DNA of 56,420 nt from positions 1-56,420 of the forward strand of contig CAIYVZ010000179.1 in NCBI GenBank assembly GCA_903929755.1. Direction: 5' to 3'. Positions 24,107-33,008 of the stretch are shown in pieces (within the stretch, counting starts at the first letter, position 1; each line of letters starts with the position of its first letter). The notes under the pieces were generated by a model. The model saw only the letters and a program-made list of their open reading frames with translations. It was not told the DNA's origin and ran no database searches. Origin of the DNA: an uncultured Acidobacteriia bacterium. GTDB taxonomy: Bacteria; Acidobacteriota; Terriglobia; Bryobacterales; Bryobacteraceae. A program made the translations under genes and the position numbers.

Positions 24107-24745
24107 CTACGCTAAAGGGCTAAGTTGCATGCCGTCCGCATCGAAATTGGCAGGGTTGAGCCACTTCCGGAATGCCGCCTTGCGGGCGGGCCACTCGCTG
24201 TCGAGCATGGAGAACCAGGCCGTATCGCGATTCTGCCCCTTGACAATCATGTGCTGCCGGAAGATGCCTTCGAACTGGAAGCCGAGGCGCTGGGCTGCTC
24301 GCCGGGAGGGTTCGTTCAGCGCATTGCATTTCCATTCATAGCGCCGGTTCTTCAGGCTTTCGAAGATATAACTGGCCAGCAGGTACATGGCTTCAGTGGC
24401 GATGCGCGATTTCTGCAGCTCGGGGCTGAACATGATGCCCCCGACCTCAATCACGCCGTGTTTCGGGTCGATGCGCATGAGCGAGGCCAGGCCGAGGGCT
24501 CGTCCGGTGGGCGCATCGAGTATCGTGAAAAACAGAGGGTCGGGCGCGGCAGCCTTCGCCTGTAAGCCAGTCTGCAGATCGGCCTTTGACAGATATGGAC
24601 CGTCCGGCATCCAGGTCCATAACGCCGCGTTTTCTTCGCCACCCAGGCGAGGCCAGAGATCCTCTACGTGGGCCGCGGGGTCGAGCGGCACCAGCGTGGC
24701 GTAACGGCCAGCCAGTGGAATCCGCTCGGGAAGCCTGGAGATCAC
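24107..24745 (-). CDS. GNAT family N-acetyltransferase (RimJ/RimL type)
   Basis: A 212-residue protein. The acetyl-CoA fold is visible as RALGLASLMRIDPKHGVIEVGGIMFSPELQKSRIATEAMYLLASYIFE. Next come YEWKCNALNEPSRRAAQRLGFQFEGIFRQHMIVKG and RDTAWFSMLDSEWP, the core of RimJ/RimL-like acetyltransferases that modify protein N-termini or small amines. The start overlaps the stop of the efflux adaptor gene by 4 nt (ATGA-type), so it is the last gene of the RND cluster and may be co-translated. Co-transcription with an efflux pump hints at resistance by modification, but that is speculation. Confidence 0.9.
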   Translation of the reverse strand: MISRLPERIPLAGRYATLVPLDPAAHVEDLWPRLGGEENAALWTWMPDGPYLSKADLQTGLQAKAAAPDPLFFTILDAPTGRALGLASLMRIDPKHGVIEVGGIMFSPELQKSRIATEAMYLLASYIFESLKNRRYEWKCNALNEPSRRAAQRLGFQFEGIFRQHMIVKGQNRDTAWFSMLDSEWPARKAAFRKWLNPANFDADGMQLSPLA

Positions 24746-26112
24746 TTGGCCTGTCCGCGCCCCGGCGTTTTGAGCAGAACAGTTTTCACCTTCGCGCCCT
24801 CCAGCACCCGGTCACCCGCATTCACCACCACCACGTCACCTTCGTCAAGGCCTTCGAGTACTTCCACGGATTCGCCGGCATCTCTGCCGAGCTTCACCAG
24901 CTTGATGTGGATCGTATTATCGGGACGTACCTGGGCGACCTGCGGGCCCTGCGCGCGAATCAGCAGAGCTTCGGCGCGGACCACGACGGGCGGTTCGCGT
25001 CGCGGCGTCTTAAACAGAACCTGGGCGTACATGCCGGGCATCAGCAGGTTGTCCGCGTTATCCACCTGGACTTCGGCCAGGAGGGTACGGCTGGAGGGGT
25101 CGAGCGCATCTGCGGTATGGGTGATGGTGCCGACGAAATCCTTCGAAGGCAGATCAGGCACCTTGATGGTGGCCTTTACTCCGACCTTCATGCCGGCGGC
25201 TTCCGCCTGAGGCACGTTGATGTAGGTGCGAACCCGCGACGTCTGTGCGATGCGGAACAGCAGCGTGCTGCCTTCATTCACGAGCGCGCCGGTATCCACA
25301 TTGCGGACCGTGATTACTCCGGAAAAGGGGGCAGTCACTCTCTGGTGGCTCTCCACTTCCTTGAGGCGCGCCACGTTGGCCAGAACCGCGTTCACGGAAC
25401 TGCGGGCGGCGTTCACCGCCTTCCCCAGCGCCAGGACATTGGCTTTCTGGGCTGCGTGCTGAGCCTGGAAGTTATCGTTTTCCTGTTTGGAGACCGCTCC
25501 CCGCTGGACCAGTGCCGCGTAGCGCTCGGCCGTGGTGCGCGCGAGTTGCTCGTTGGCCTTGCCCTGTTCCAGACTGGCATTCGCCTGTTCCTGCACGGCG
25601 CGTGCCTGTTCCAGACTTGCCACCGCCTGTTGTACCTGTTGTGTCAGTTCCGGGGCGTCCACTTCAGCCATCAACTGGCCTTCCTTCACGTGATCTCCGA
25701 TATCGACCAGACGCCGCTTTAGATACCCGGTGGCACGCGCCAGGATCGGCGCTTCTGTAACGGCCTGGATGTTCCCTGGCAGAACCAGTTGAAAAGTTCC
25801 GGAGGCCCTTCCAGCCTGGGTCACGTTGACCAGCAGGTCCTGCGCGTTGTCATCTTTCGCCCGCTCCACCAGTTGTGCCTGACGTTCCTTGTTCGGCAAA
25901 TAGCCCAGAAAGAACGCGGCAACTGAGGCTCCGACCGCCAGCACGACCAGGATAAAAATGACGACGCCTGAGGGTCGGCTTACTTTCTGATGGGCCGGTT
26001 TGTCGCGGGAAAGGCGCTTTTCCTGCTCAGCCACCTTGCTGCGGAGCGAGGCGATTTCCGCTCTCAGTTGATTTTCGTTCTGGTCGTCCTGCTCCATGCG
26101 GTTTTCGGTCAC
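24742..26112 (-). CDS. RND efflux periplasmic adaptor (membrane fusion protein)
   Basis: A 456-residue HlyD/AcrA-type adaptor. The N-terminal 45 residues are charged and predicted coiled coil (NQLRAEIASLRSKVAEQEKRL), followed by one membrane anchor (GVVIFILVVLAVGASVAAFFLGYL). Next come a lipoyl/barrel-sandwich half (LARATGYLKRRLVDIGDHVKEGQLMAEVD), a long alpha-hairpin rich in Gln/Ala, the second lipoyl half (VTAPFSGVITVRNVDTGALVNEG) and beta-barrel and membrane-proximal domains. It bridges the inner-membrane pump to an outer-membrane channel. Four-base overlaps with the genes on both sides indicate one operon. The cytoplasmic coiled-coil extension before the anchor is longer than in AcrA, which is lipid-anchored. 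Confidence 0.92.
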   Translation of the reverse strand: MTENRMEQDDQNENQLRAEIASLRSKVAEQEKRLSRDKPAHQKVSRPSGVVIFILVVLAVGASVAAFFLGYLPNKERQAQLVERAKDDNAQDLLVNVTQAGRASGTFQLVLPGNIQAVTEAPILARATGYLKRRLVDIGDHVKEGQLMAEVDAPELTQQVQQAVASLEQARAVQEQANASLEQGKANEQLARTTAERYAALVQRGAVSKQENDNFQAQHAAQKANVLALGKAVNAARSSVNAVLANVARLKEVESHQRVTAPFSGVITVRNVDTGALVNEGSTLLFRIAQTSRVRTYINVPQAEAAGMKVGVKATIKVPDLPSKDFVGTITHTADALDPSSRTLLAEVQVDNADNLLMPGMYAQVLFKTPRREPPVVVRAEALLIRAQGPQVAQVRPDNTIHIKLVKLGRDAGESVEVLEGLDEGDVVVVNAGDRVLEGAKVKTVLLKTPGRGQAK

Positions 26113-29100
26113 GCTTGTCCTTCTGTCAGGTAGATGTTCACGTCGGCGCGCTCTTCCTCTTCAATCTGCTGGTCAAAATCCACTGGTGCCTTGCGGCGCA
26201 ACAGCTTGTAGACCACCGGTACTACGAACAGCGTGGTGAAAGTGGCAAAAAGGAGACCGCCGATTACGGCGCGTCCCAGCGGTGAATTCTGTTCACCGCC
26301 TTCGCCCAAGCCCAGTGCCATCGGGACCATTCCGATCAACATTGCCGCCGCCGTCATGACGACCGGCCGGATGCGCGTGCTGCCGGCCGAAAGTGCCGCC
26401 TCACGGGCGTTCATGCCTTCGAGTCGCTGGTCGTTCGCAAAAACGACCACCAGAATACTATTCGCTGTGGCCACGCCGATGCACATAATGGCCCCCATCA
26501 GGGAGGGCACGCTGAAGGTTGTCTGCGTTATAAACAGAATCCATATGATGCCTGCCAGCGCCCCCGGCAGAGCGGAGAGGATGATGAAGGGGTCCAGCCA
26601 GGACTGGAAGTTCAGCGCCATCAGGAAGTAGACGAGGATAATGGCGAAGATCAGGCCCAGGCCAAGGCGCGTAAAGGCGGATTTCATGGTGGCAGCCTGC
26701 CCGCGGATTTCAATAGTGGCCCCGCGCGGCAGTTTCGGTGTTACTTCTCTGACGATTTTCTCTACGGCGGCGGTTACGCTGCCGAGGTCCTGGTGATCGA
26801 TATTGGCGTAGACATCGTAGACAGGCACGGAATTGTAGTGGTTCACGATCTGCGGCGCTGTGGTGCGCTGCGTTCCGGCGAGGTTTGAAAGGATCTGGGC
26901 GTTGCCGGCGAGGTTGGCGGTTGCCAGATTGCCGTAGGCCGAAGTTGCCTGGTTGGGGCCCGCGCTGATGGAGGCGGCGTTCGCGCCGGAGGTCCCCATG
27001 GAGGCATCCGGCGTACGTGCCGAGAAGCCGCTCAGGGGCGCGATGGGAGTTCGCAGCAGCGCGTCAATGGAATCGATGCGGCGCTGGGGCGTCTGCACGG
27101 CAACCTGATAGTTGACGCCCGTTTGCCAGTTCATCCATTGGGTGGGCGCAATTTGGCCCGAGCCACTGAGCGAAATCAGCATGCTGTTCGAGACGTCGCG
27201 CTGGGTGAGGCCAACTTGCCCCGCCTTTTCGCGGTCCACATTGACGGTGATTTCCGGATAATCCAGAACCTGGTGAATATGGACATCGGCGGCGCCGGGG
27301 ACCTTAGAGAGCTTCGCTTCCACGAGCCGCGCGATGGCGATCCCGGCTTCCGTATTGCGGGTGCCGATCTGGACATCGATGGGGGCAGGGAGGCCGAAGT
27401 TCAGGATCTGGTTCGTGATGTTGGCAGCTTCAAAGAAGAAGACCACATCGGGGAAGGCTTGGTTGAGGCGCTTGCGCAGCGCAGTGGTGTATTCGGCGGT
27501 ACCGCCCTTGCGGTCCGGTTTGAGCGAAATCATGATTTCACCGTCGCTGACCCCAATCGTCGGGATATCGCCGTAGGCCAGGCTTGAGCCGCCTGCGGGG
27601 AGGCCGATGCTGTCGATCACCGTTTCGAGTTCACTTGGCGGAATCACTTTTCGGATTTCCGCTTCAATGTTGGCGAACACGACTTCGGTTTCTTCGAGTC
27701 GCGTGCCGGCGGGAGCCCGGGCGTGCAGCCGCAGCTGGCCGGAATCGACGGTGGGGAAGAAGTCGCTGCCGATGAAATTGATGAGCCCCAGCGAGCCGAG
27801 AGAGAACAGCAGGAAAGCTCCCAGCACTATCTTTGCGTGATCCAGGGACCAATCGAGCAACCCGGTATAGAAGGCCCGCATCCGCTCAAAAGCGTTATTG
27901 AAGATGTAGTGTGCGCTCCAGATCAGGCCTGTGCCGCCGGCCGATTCGCCATGTTCCCCCATCAGGTACAGCTTCATTTCGGGGCCGAGCATATAGTGCA
28001 CCATGTTGGGGACCAGCGTCCGGGACAACACGTACGAAGCCAGCATGGCGAAGACGACCGCCAGGGCCATGGGGGTAAACAGGAACCGCGCGGCGCCGTT
28101 CAGCAGCAACACCGGGACGAACACCACGCAGATACAGAGCGTGGAAACCAGGGCAGGAGCGGCGATTTGCTGCGCACCATCAAGGACAGCCCGCACCAGC
28201 GGTTTCTTCATGCCCATGTTGCGGTGGATGTTCTCAATGGCGACAGTGGCGTCATCCACCAGGATTCCGACAGCCAGGGCGAGGCCGCCCAACGTCATCA
28301 CGTTAATGGTATGGCCGGTCAGGTTGAGTACGATGAGCGAGGTCAGAATCGACAGTGGAATGGAGACACAAACGATAATCGTGCTCCGCCAGCTGCCCAG
28401 GAACAGCAGAATCATCATGCCGGTGAGGCAGGCGGCGATGACCGCTTCGCGAACAACCCCTTCAATAGAGGCGCGCACAAAGATGCTTTGATCGGCCAAC
28501 AGCCGCAGTTCCAACTCGGGAGGAAGGGTCAGGGCGATCTTCTTCAGTTGTGCTTTCACCGAGTTCACGATGTCGATGGTGGAAGCCCGGCCGTTGCGCA
28601 TGATGGTCATCAGCGAGCCGCGGCTGCCGTCCACACGGACCATGCTGGTCTGAACTGCCGAACCGTCGCGGATATTGGCGACATCCTTCATATAGACGAC
28701 CGCGCCATTGACTACCTTCACCGGTAATCCCCCGAGATCGTCTATCGCGCGGGGGCTGGAATTCATTCGGATGGTGTAGTCGCGACCGCCAAACTTGGCG
28801 GAGCCACCCGGGAGGATCAGATTTTGCAGGTTCAGGGCGTTCGAGACGTCGGTGGCCGAAACGCTCTTGGCGTACATGCCTTCAGGGTCAAGATCGACCA
28901 TGATCATGCGGAATTTGCCGCCTGCGGGCCCCGGGATCGTTGTGCCCTGGACGGTGGCGAGGCCGAGCCGAACGAAATTGCTGCCGTAATCGAAAAGCTG
29001 CTGTTCGCTGAGGGTTTTGCTGCCAAGGCCCAACTGAAGGACCGGCACGCTGGAGGCGTCATATTTAACAACCGAGGGCGGGAACATGCCCGGCGGCATC

Positions 29101-29456
29101 ATGCGCAGCGCCGTCTGTGTACCCGACACTACCTGGGCCTGCGCCAGTTCGACGCGGGCGTTCGGCTGCAGGTAGAGGCGAAGGATGGAAACGCCGTTAT
29201 ACGATTGCGACTCGATGTGCTCGATGTCGTTCACGTTCGAGGTCGCCTGACGCTCGAACAGCGCGACCACGCGCTTTTCCATCTCTTCAGCCGACAGGCC
29301 GTTGTAGTTGAAAACGACGCTGAGGACCGGCAGGTCGATGATCGGGAAGATATCGACAGGCATCGTATAGATAGACACACCGCCGAGCAGTGTGATCATC
29401 AGAGCCATGATGACGAAGGTGTAGGGCCGGGTAAGGGCGAGTCGAACGATCCACAT
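26109..29456 (-). CDS. RND multidrug efflux pump permease (AcrB/HAE1-like)
   Basis: A 1115-residue inner-membrane transporter with the duplicated six-helix plus porter-domain layout of HAE-RND pumps. Visible motifs are the start MWIVRLALTRPYTFVIMALM, the GLALAVGILVDDATVAIENI helix with adjacent Asp residues of the proton relay, and GSDFFPTVDSGQLRLHARAPAGTR at the start of the second half. It is about 70 residues longer than AcrB (1049). Part of the surplus is a Ser/Ala/Gly/Asn-rich insertion around 26880-27020 (SMGTSGANAASISAG and on), inside the second periplasmic part. No TolC-like outer-membrane gene is in the cluster, so it must use one encoded elsewhere. Substrates are unknown. Confidence 0.93.
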   Translation of the reverse strand: MWIVRLALTRPYTFVIMALMITLLGGVSIYTMPVDIFPIIDLPVLSVVFNYNGLSAEEMEKRVVALFERQATSNVNDIEHIESQSYNGVSILRLYLQPNARVELAQAQVVSGTQTALRMMPPGMFPPSVVKYDASSVPVLQLGLGSKTLSEQQLFDYGSNFVRLGLATVQGTTIPGPAGGKFRMIMVDLDPEGMYAKSVSATDVSNALNLQNLILPGGSAKFGGRDYTIRMNSSPRAIDDLGGLPVKVVNGAVVYMKDVANIRDGSAVQTSMVRVDGSRGSLMTIMRNGRASTIDIVNSVKAQLKKIALTLPPELELRLLADQSIFVRASIEGVVREAVIAACLTGMMILLFLGSWRSTIIVCVSIPLSILTSLIVLNLTGHTINVMTLGGLALAVGILVDDATVAIENIHRNMGMKKPLVRAVLDGAQQIAAPALVSTLCICVVFVPVLLLNGAARFLFTPMALAVVFAMLASYVLSRTLVPNMVHYMLGPEMKLYLMGEHGESAGGTGLIWSAHYIFNNAFERMRAFYTGLLDWSLDHAKIVLGAFLLFSLGSLGLINFIGSDFFPTVDSGQLRLHARAPAGTRLEETEVVFANIEAEIRKVIPPSELETVIDSIGLPAGGSSLAYGDIPTIGVSDGEIMISLKPDRKGGTAEYTTALRKRLNQAFPDVVFFFEAANITNQILNFGLPAPIDVQIGTRNTEAGIAIARLVEAKLSKVPGAADVHIHQVLDYPEITVNVDREKAGQVGLTQRDVSNSMLISLSGSGQIAPTQWMNWQTGVNYQVAVQTPQRRIDSIDALLRTPIAPLSGFSARTPDASMGTSGANAASISAGPNQATSAYGNLATANLAGNAQILSNLAGTQRTTAPQIVNHYNSVPVYDVYANIDHQDLGSVTAAVEKIVREVTPKLPRGATIEIRGQAATMKSAFTRLGLGLIFAIILVYFLMALNFQSWLDPFIILSALPGALAGIIWILFITQTTFSVPSLMGAIMCIGVATANSILVVVFANDQRLEGMNAREAALSAGSTRIRPVVMTAAAMLIGMVPMALGLGEGGEQNSPLGRAVIGGLLFATFTTLFVVPVVYKLLRRKAPVDFDQQIEEEERADVNIYLTEGQA

Positions 29457-29610
29457 GCAGGTTATCCGTCTCCTGAAACGTTTTGGGACTTGGTCCTGGA
29501 CGTTATCTTGGCATTGTATCGAACGAGGACGGGCTGGCTAAAAGCGCGGGGCTGTGTCCCGTTTTTCAACTCGCGTGCTACCATACGGAAGTACGGCCTG
29601 TACACCTCGC

Positions 29611-29703
29611 GGAGAGGTGGCTGAGTGGTCGAAAGCAGCGGTTTGCTAAACCGTCGTACTTCTTAAAGAGGTACCAGGGGTTCAAATCCCCTCCTCTCCG
29701 CCA
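29611..29703 (+). tRNA. tRNA-Ser (anticodon GCU)
   Basis: Acceptor arms GGAGAGG (29611-29617) and CCTCTCC (29693-29699) pair exactly, with discriminator G and encoded CCA at 29701-29703. The D arm contains GGCTGAGTGGTCGAAAGC, the anticodon loop is TTTGCTAAA (anticodon GCT), the variable arm is long as in class II serine tRNAs, and the T loop is GTTCAAATC. Confidence 0.97.
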
Positions 29704-29747
29704 GTATCCTGTTGTGTCTCCCTATAACTTGTAAACTGTTGGAACCG

Positions 29748-31277
29748 ATGTCTGTTCCAACCCAAACCCGCCGTGCGTTTCTCGGCACTGCTACCGCTGC
29801 GCTGGCGTCTCAGGCTGGTGGCGCGGCAACTTCGCCCCGCCCGAACATTCTGTTCGCGATTGCCGACGACTGGTCGTGGCCTTTTGCCTCCATCGCCGGC
29901 GATAAGACAGCCCAAACCCCCAATTTTGACCGGATTGCCCGGGAAGGCGTGCTGTTTCGGCAGGCGCACACGGCGGCACCCACCTGCACGGCATCGCGCG
30001 GTTCTATCCTGACTGGACAATGGTTCGCCCGGCTGGAGAGTGGCGGGGATCTTTGGAGTGCGCTCCCCGCCAAGTTTGAGGTCTATCCGGACCTTCTGGA
30101 GCGAGCGGGATACAGTGTGGGCTTTACGGGTAAAGGCTGGGGTCCTGGTAACTACCAGGCGGGGGGACGTACTCGCAATCCGGCTGGCCCGGAGTTCAAC
30201 CAGCGAACCGCTGAGCTTGCCAATAGAGACATTTCAAAGCTCGACTACGCCAGGAATTTCGAAGATTTCCTTGGCGGCCGGACGGCTGGCCAGCCTTTTT
30301 GCTTCTGGTACGGCGGGCATGAGCCTCATCGGACGTACGAGGTGGGGTCTGGCCTCAGGGCAGGGAAGCGTCTGGCGGACGTGCGGATCCCGACCGGCCT
30401 TCCCGATTCACCCGAGGTTCGTGGTGATTTGCTCGACTACGCTCTGGAAATTGAGTGGTTCGACACGCATCTGGGGCGGATGCTCCGCATGCTGGAGCAA
30501 GCGGGCGAACTCGACAATACGCTCATTGTAGTCACCGGAGATAATGGCCTCCCGTTCCCGCGCGCGAAGGCCAACCTTTATGGGAACGGTACCCACGTTC
30601 CGCTGGCAGTTCGGTGGGGCTCGAAGGTTCCGGGCGGACGGGTTGTGGACGACTTTGTTAGTTTGCCCGATCTGGCTCCCACCTTTCTGCAGGCGGCGGG
30701 TCTGCAGCCAACGTCGGCGATGACCGCACGCAGTTTCCTCGATATCCTGACGGGGAAGCAGTCGGGGTTTGTTGATCCCCGCCGGGACCGGGTATTTTCG
30801 GGGCGCGAGCGGCATACCCTCGCGCAGCCCGACAGCACGGCCGGCTACCCGATGCGGTCTATACGAACCCGCGAGTTCCTGTATGTCCGCAACTATCGTC
30901 CGGAGCGCTATCCCGTTGGGGTGGATACGAAGGCGGCGAACGCGTATCGCGATATCGATCCGGGGCTGACGAAGCAGTACATGATGGACCACCGGGGCGA
31001 AGTCTCGGTCGCGAACCTGTTTGAACTGGGGTTTGGCAGGCGCCCGGCCGAAGAACTTTACGAGCTTCGGGCTGATCCGGCAGAGCAGAAGAATCTGGTG
31101 GGCGAGCCTGCAAGGGCGGCGATCAAGACGCGATTAGCGGCGGAGCTGGACTCGCAGCTGAACGCCTGGAAGGATCCGAGAGCCCTGGGCAGGGGCGACA
31201 AATTTGATACGTATCCCTATTACGGATCCCAGGACGCCACCGATTTCTTCGATAAGCCCGCGCCGACCGTGAAGTAG
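29748..31277 (+). CDS. Exported sulfatase (N-sulfoglucosamine sulfohydrolase-like)
   Basis: A 509-residue protein starting at ATG 29748, which gives a Tat-like signal (MSVPTQTRRAFLGTATAALA); the ATG at 29712 only adds sequence from the tRNA 3' flank. The type I sulfatase signature is PTCTASRGSILTGQ, with Cys80 the residue converted to formylglycine. The N-terminal metal-binding strand is NILFAIADDWSW, and LIVVTGDNGLPFPRAK supplies the second Asp-Asn pair. It hydrolyses sulfate esters or N-sulfates, probably of sulfated polysaccharides. No anaerobic or FGE-type maturase is in the window. Confidence 0.92.
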   Translation: MSVPTQTRRAFLGTATAALASQAGGAATSPRPNILFAIADDWSWPFASIAGDKTAQTPNFDRIAREGVLFRQAHTAAPTCTASRGSILTGQWFARLESGGDLWSALPAKFEVYPDLLERAGYSVGFTGKGWGPGNYQAGGRTRNPAGPEFNQRTAELANRDISKLDYARNFEDFLGGRTAGQPFCFWYGGHEPHRTYEVGSGLRAGKRLADVRIPTGLPDSPEVRGDLLDYALEIEWFDTHLGRMLRMLEQAGELDNTLIVVTGDNGLPFPRAKANLYGNGTHVPLAVRWGSKVPGGRVVDDFVSLPDLAPTFLQAAGLQPTSAMTARSFLDILTGKQSGFVDPRRDRVFSGRERHTLAQPDSTAGYPMRSIRTREFLYVRNYRPERYPVGVDTKAANAYRDIDPGLTKQYMMDHRGEVSVANLFELGFGRRPAEELYELRADPAEQKNLVGEPARAAIKTRLAAELDSQLNAWKDPRALGRGDKFDTYPYYGSQDATDFFDKPAPTVK

Positions 31278-31343
31278 CGGGGAGCACCGTCAGGCTTGGG
31301 TTTTTACCCCTGCTACGGGTGGGTGACCAGCGTCAGCGGAATC

Positions 31344-32285
31344 TTAGCGGTGGGCCATCATCCAGTCGAGCGCTTCGCGGACAGCCTGGAAAGACGAATA
31401 TCTGGGGGCATAGCCAAGCGCCTTGCGGGCTTTTTCAGAACTGCAGCTCGGGGAATGCGCGATGTGGTCCCAGGTTTTGGCGGCATCGGATTCTGGTACC
31501 GTTTTGCGCCACTCTTCCCACGGGAGGAACCGGAGGCTCGGCTCGCGGCCGAACCAGCCGGCCACAGCTTCGGCATATCCGAGCAGCGTCACGGCGGCGG
31601 GGGAGACGGCGTGGAAACTTTCGCCCAGCGCCGCGGCCCGGTTCTCCAGGGCCTTCTGGAACGCCTGCGCCACGTCGTCGGCGTGGACATGGTGGACGGT
31701 TTCACGGCCGATATTCGGCAGCGTGACCTCTTCTCCGGCGGCCAGGCGGAAGAAGACGTGCGGGTCGAAGTTGCCTTGCGGATTCAGCGGCGTCCAGCCG
31801 GGCCCGACGATGTGGCCAGGGTGGATGACGGTGGCGGGGAAGCCGTTGAGCCGCGCTTCCCGCAAAAGGTATTCCTCAATGGCGGCCTTGCGATTGCCGT
31901 AATCCCCGAAGGGACGGCGCGGCTGGGTTTCCGTGGTCGGCACCACCACGCTGGGGCCGTGAACCCAAATGGTTCCGCAATGCAAGAAGTGTTGTACCCG
32001 GCCACGGAGGGAGTCCACCATCTGGCGGGCGCTTTCCGGTGTGAAGCAGGTGAGGTCAATCACCACGTCTGCCCCGATCGCCGCGATCCGCCGCCCGAAA
32101 TCACCTTCGGCCTCTTCTGTTGACCGGTCAGCGACAACGTGCGACACCTGCGTCCACGCGCCATGGGGTTGGTACGGCTGACGCTGTCGCCGGCTGACGC
32201 AGATCACCTCGTGTCCTGATTCCACCAGGCGTGGCGTCAACCAGGTTCCAATATGTCCGCTTCCACCAATGACTGCTACGCGCAT
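31344..32285 (-). CDS. NAD(P)-dependent epimerase/dehydratase (extended SDR)
   Basis: A 313-residue Rossmann protein: MRVAVIGGSGHIGTWLTPRL (G-G-x-G-x-I-G) followed by SGHEVICVSRR. Catalytic Tyr/Lys of the SDR fold are probably in the FGDYGNRKAAIEEYLLRE segment (Y-x-x-x-K), after a HCGTIWVHGPS strand. The later ETVHHVHADDVAQAFQKALE is typical of sugar-nucleotide epimerases. The substrate cannot be told. It starts 1 bp downstream of the prepilin peptidase stop codon and converges on the sulfatase gene. Confidence 0.88.
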   Translation of the reverse strand: MRVAVIGGSGHIGTWLTPRLVESGHEVICVSRRQRQPYQPHGAWTQVSHVVADRSTEEAEGDFGRRIAAIGADVVIDLTCFTPESARQMVDSLRGRVQHFLHCGTIWVHGPSVVVPTTETQPRRPFGDYGNRKAAIEEYLLREARLNGFPATVIHPGHIVGPGWTPLNPQGNFDPHVFFRLAAGEEVTLPNIGRETVHHVHADDVAQAFQKALENRAAALGESFHAVSPAAVTLLGYAEAVAGWFGREPSLRFLPWEEWRKTVPESDAAKTWDHIAHSPSCSSEKARKALGYAPRYSSFQAVREALDWMMAHR

Positions 32286-32286
32286 G

Positions 32287-32844
32287 TCACCCCCGATGCG
32301 ATTGTGCCATGAAGATGAGGGCGGCGGCTCCCACGGCTATCAAAACGCCATGCGGCAAGCGCATACCTTTAGGCGAATTCACGTCCAGCTCTTCGCTGCT
32401 GCGGTAGGGGGCACGAAAGCGCAGAAGGTCACGCAGGATCCAGGCAACGTTGAAAAAGGTCTGGCCGGTACGTCCCTTCACCACCACCAGCACGAGGGCC
32501 AGCACTCCCCCAAGGACCGCGGTCAGCAGGAAGAGCCAGACGCAGTTGCCGGGACCGACAAGGCTGCCAGCAGCCGCCAGCAGCTTCACGTCACCCGCCC
32601 CGCGGGCGTGTAAGAGATAAAGGGGGAAATAGAGCAGAAATCCGACGCCCAGACCCGCTCCGGCCTGGCCGAGCCCCGAGACTCCCTGGCTGACGCCATT
32701 CCACGCCAGACCGACGGTGAGCCCTGAAAGGACAAGCCAGTTGGGGATTCGGCGAAAACGGATGTCATAGCCAGCCGCCAGGGCGACCAGAACGGCCAGT
32801 AGAATTTGTCCGGTGACAGTCAGGTCGGGTTGCGGAGGCAGCAC
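32287..32844 (-). CDS. A24-family prepilin peptidase (TadV/CpaA-like)
   Basis: A 185-residue multi-spanning membrane protein with both catalytic aspartates of type IV prepilin peptidases. Asp27 is in GYDIRFRRIPNWLVL and Asp85 in the ARGAGDVKLLAA motif (G-x-G-D). It lacks the N-terminal cysteine-containing methylase domain of PilD, so it is of the short CpaA/TadV type that cleaves Flp-like or other small prepilins. Length is typical for that type plus a C-terminal helix. No pilus genes are adjacent; its partner here is an epimerase gene 1 bp downstream. Confidence 0.9.
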   Translation of the reverse strand: MLPPQPDLTVTGQILLAVLVALAAGYDIRFRRIPNWLVLSGLTVGLAWNGVSQGVSGLGQAGAGLGVGFLLYFPLYLLHARGAGDVKLLAAAGSLVGPGNCVWLFLLTAVLGGVLALVLVVVKGRTGQTFFNVAWILRDLLRFRAPYRSSEELDVNSPKGMRLPHGVLIAVGAAALIFMAQSHRG

Positions 32845-32891
32845 TAGCTAATCGTACCGGCAGGCAGAGGGCGGGCGTCACTCAAGACAAA

Positions 32892-32946
32892 TATCAAATT
32901 TCGGTATCAAATTTGGGTTGACTTTGATCTGCCAGCCGTATATCTT
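32892..32946 (+). promoter_or_regulatory. Promoter with upstream direct repeats for the second TonB-receptor gene
   Basis: TTGACT (32918-32923), 17-bp spacer, TATCTT (32941-32946): a good sigma-70 promoter. Immediately upstream the 10-mer TATCAAATTT occurs twice, at 32892-32901 and 32905-32914, with a 13-bp period, ending 3 bp before the -35. The AT-rich pair could be an UP element or a regulator site. Confidence 0.6.
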
Positions 32947-33008
32947 TGTTGCAACACGGTCTCAGAGTCACAAAGCTTTACATCTCATACGCAGGGAGTG
33001 ATTTTCGT

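Noticed and set aside
27723-28727. 334-codon His/Gln-rich frame antisense to the RND pump
   Set aside because: Composition and position mark it as a shadow of conserved transmembrane segments.
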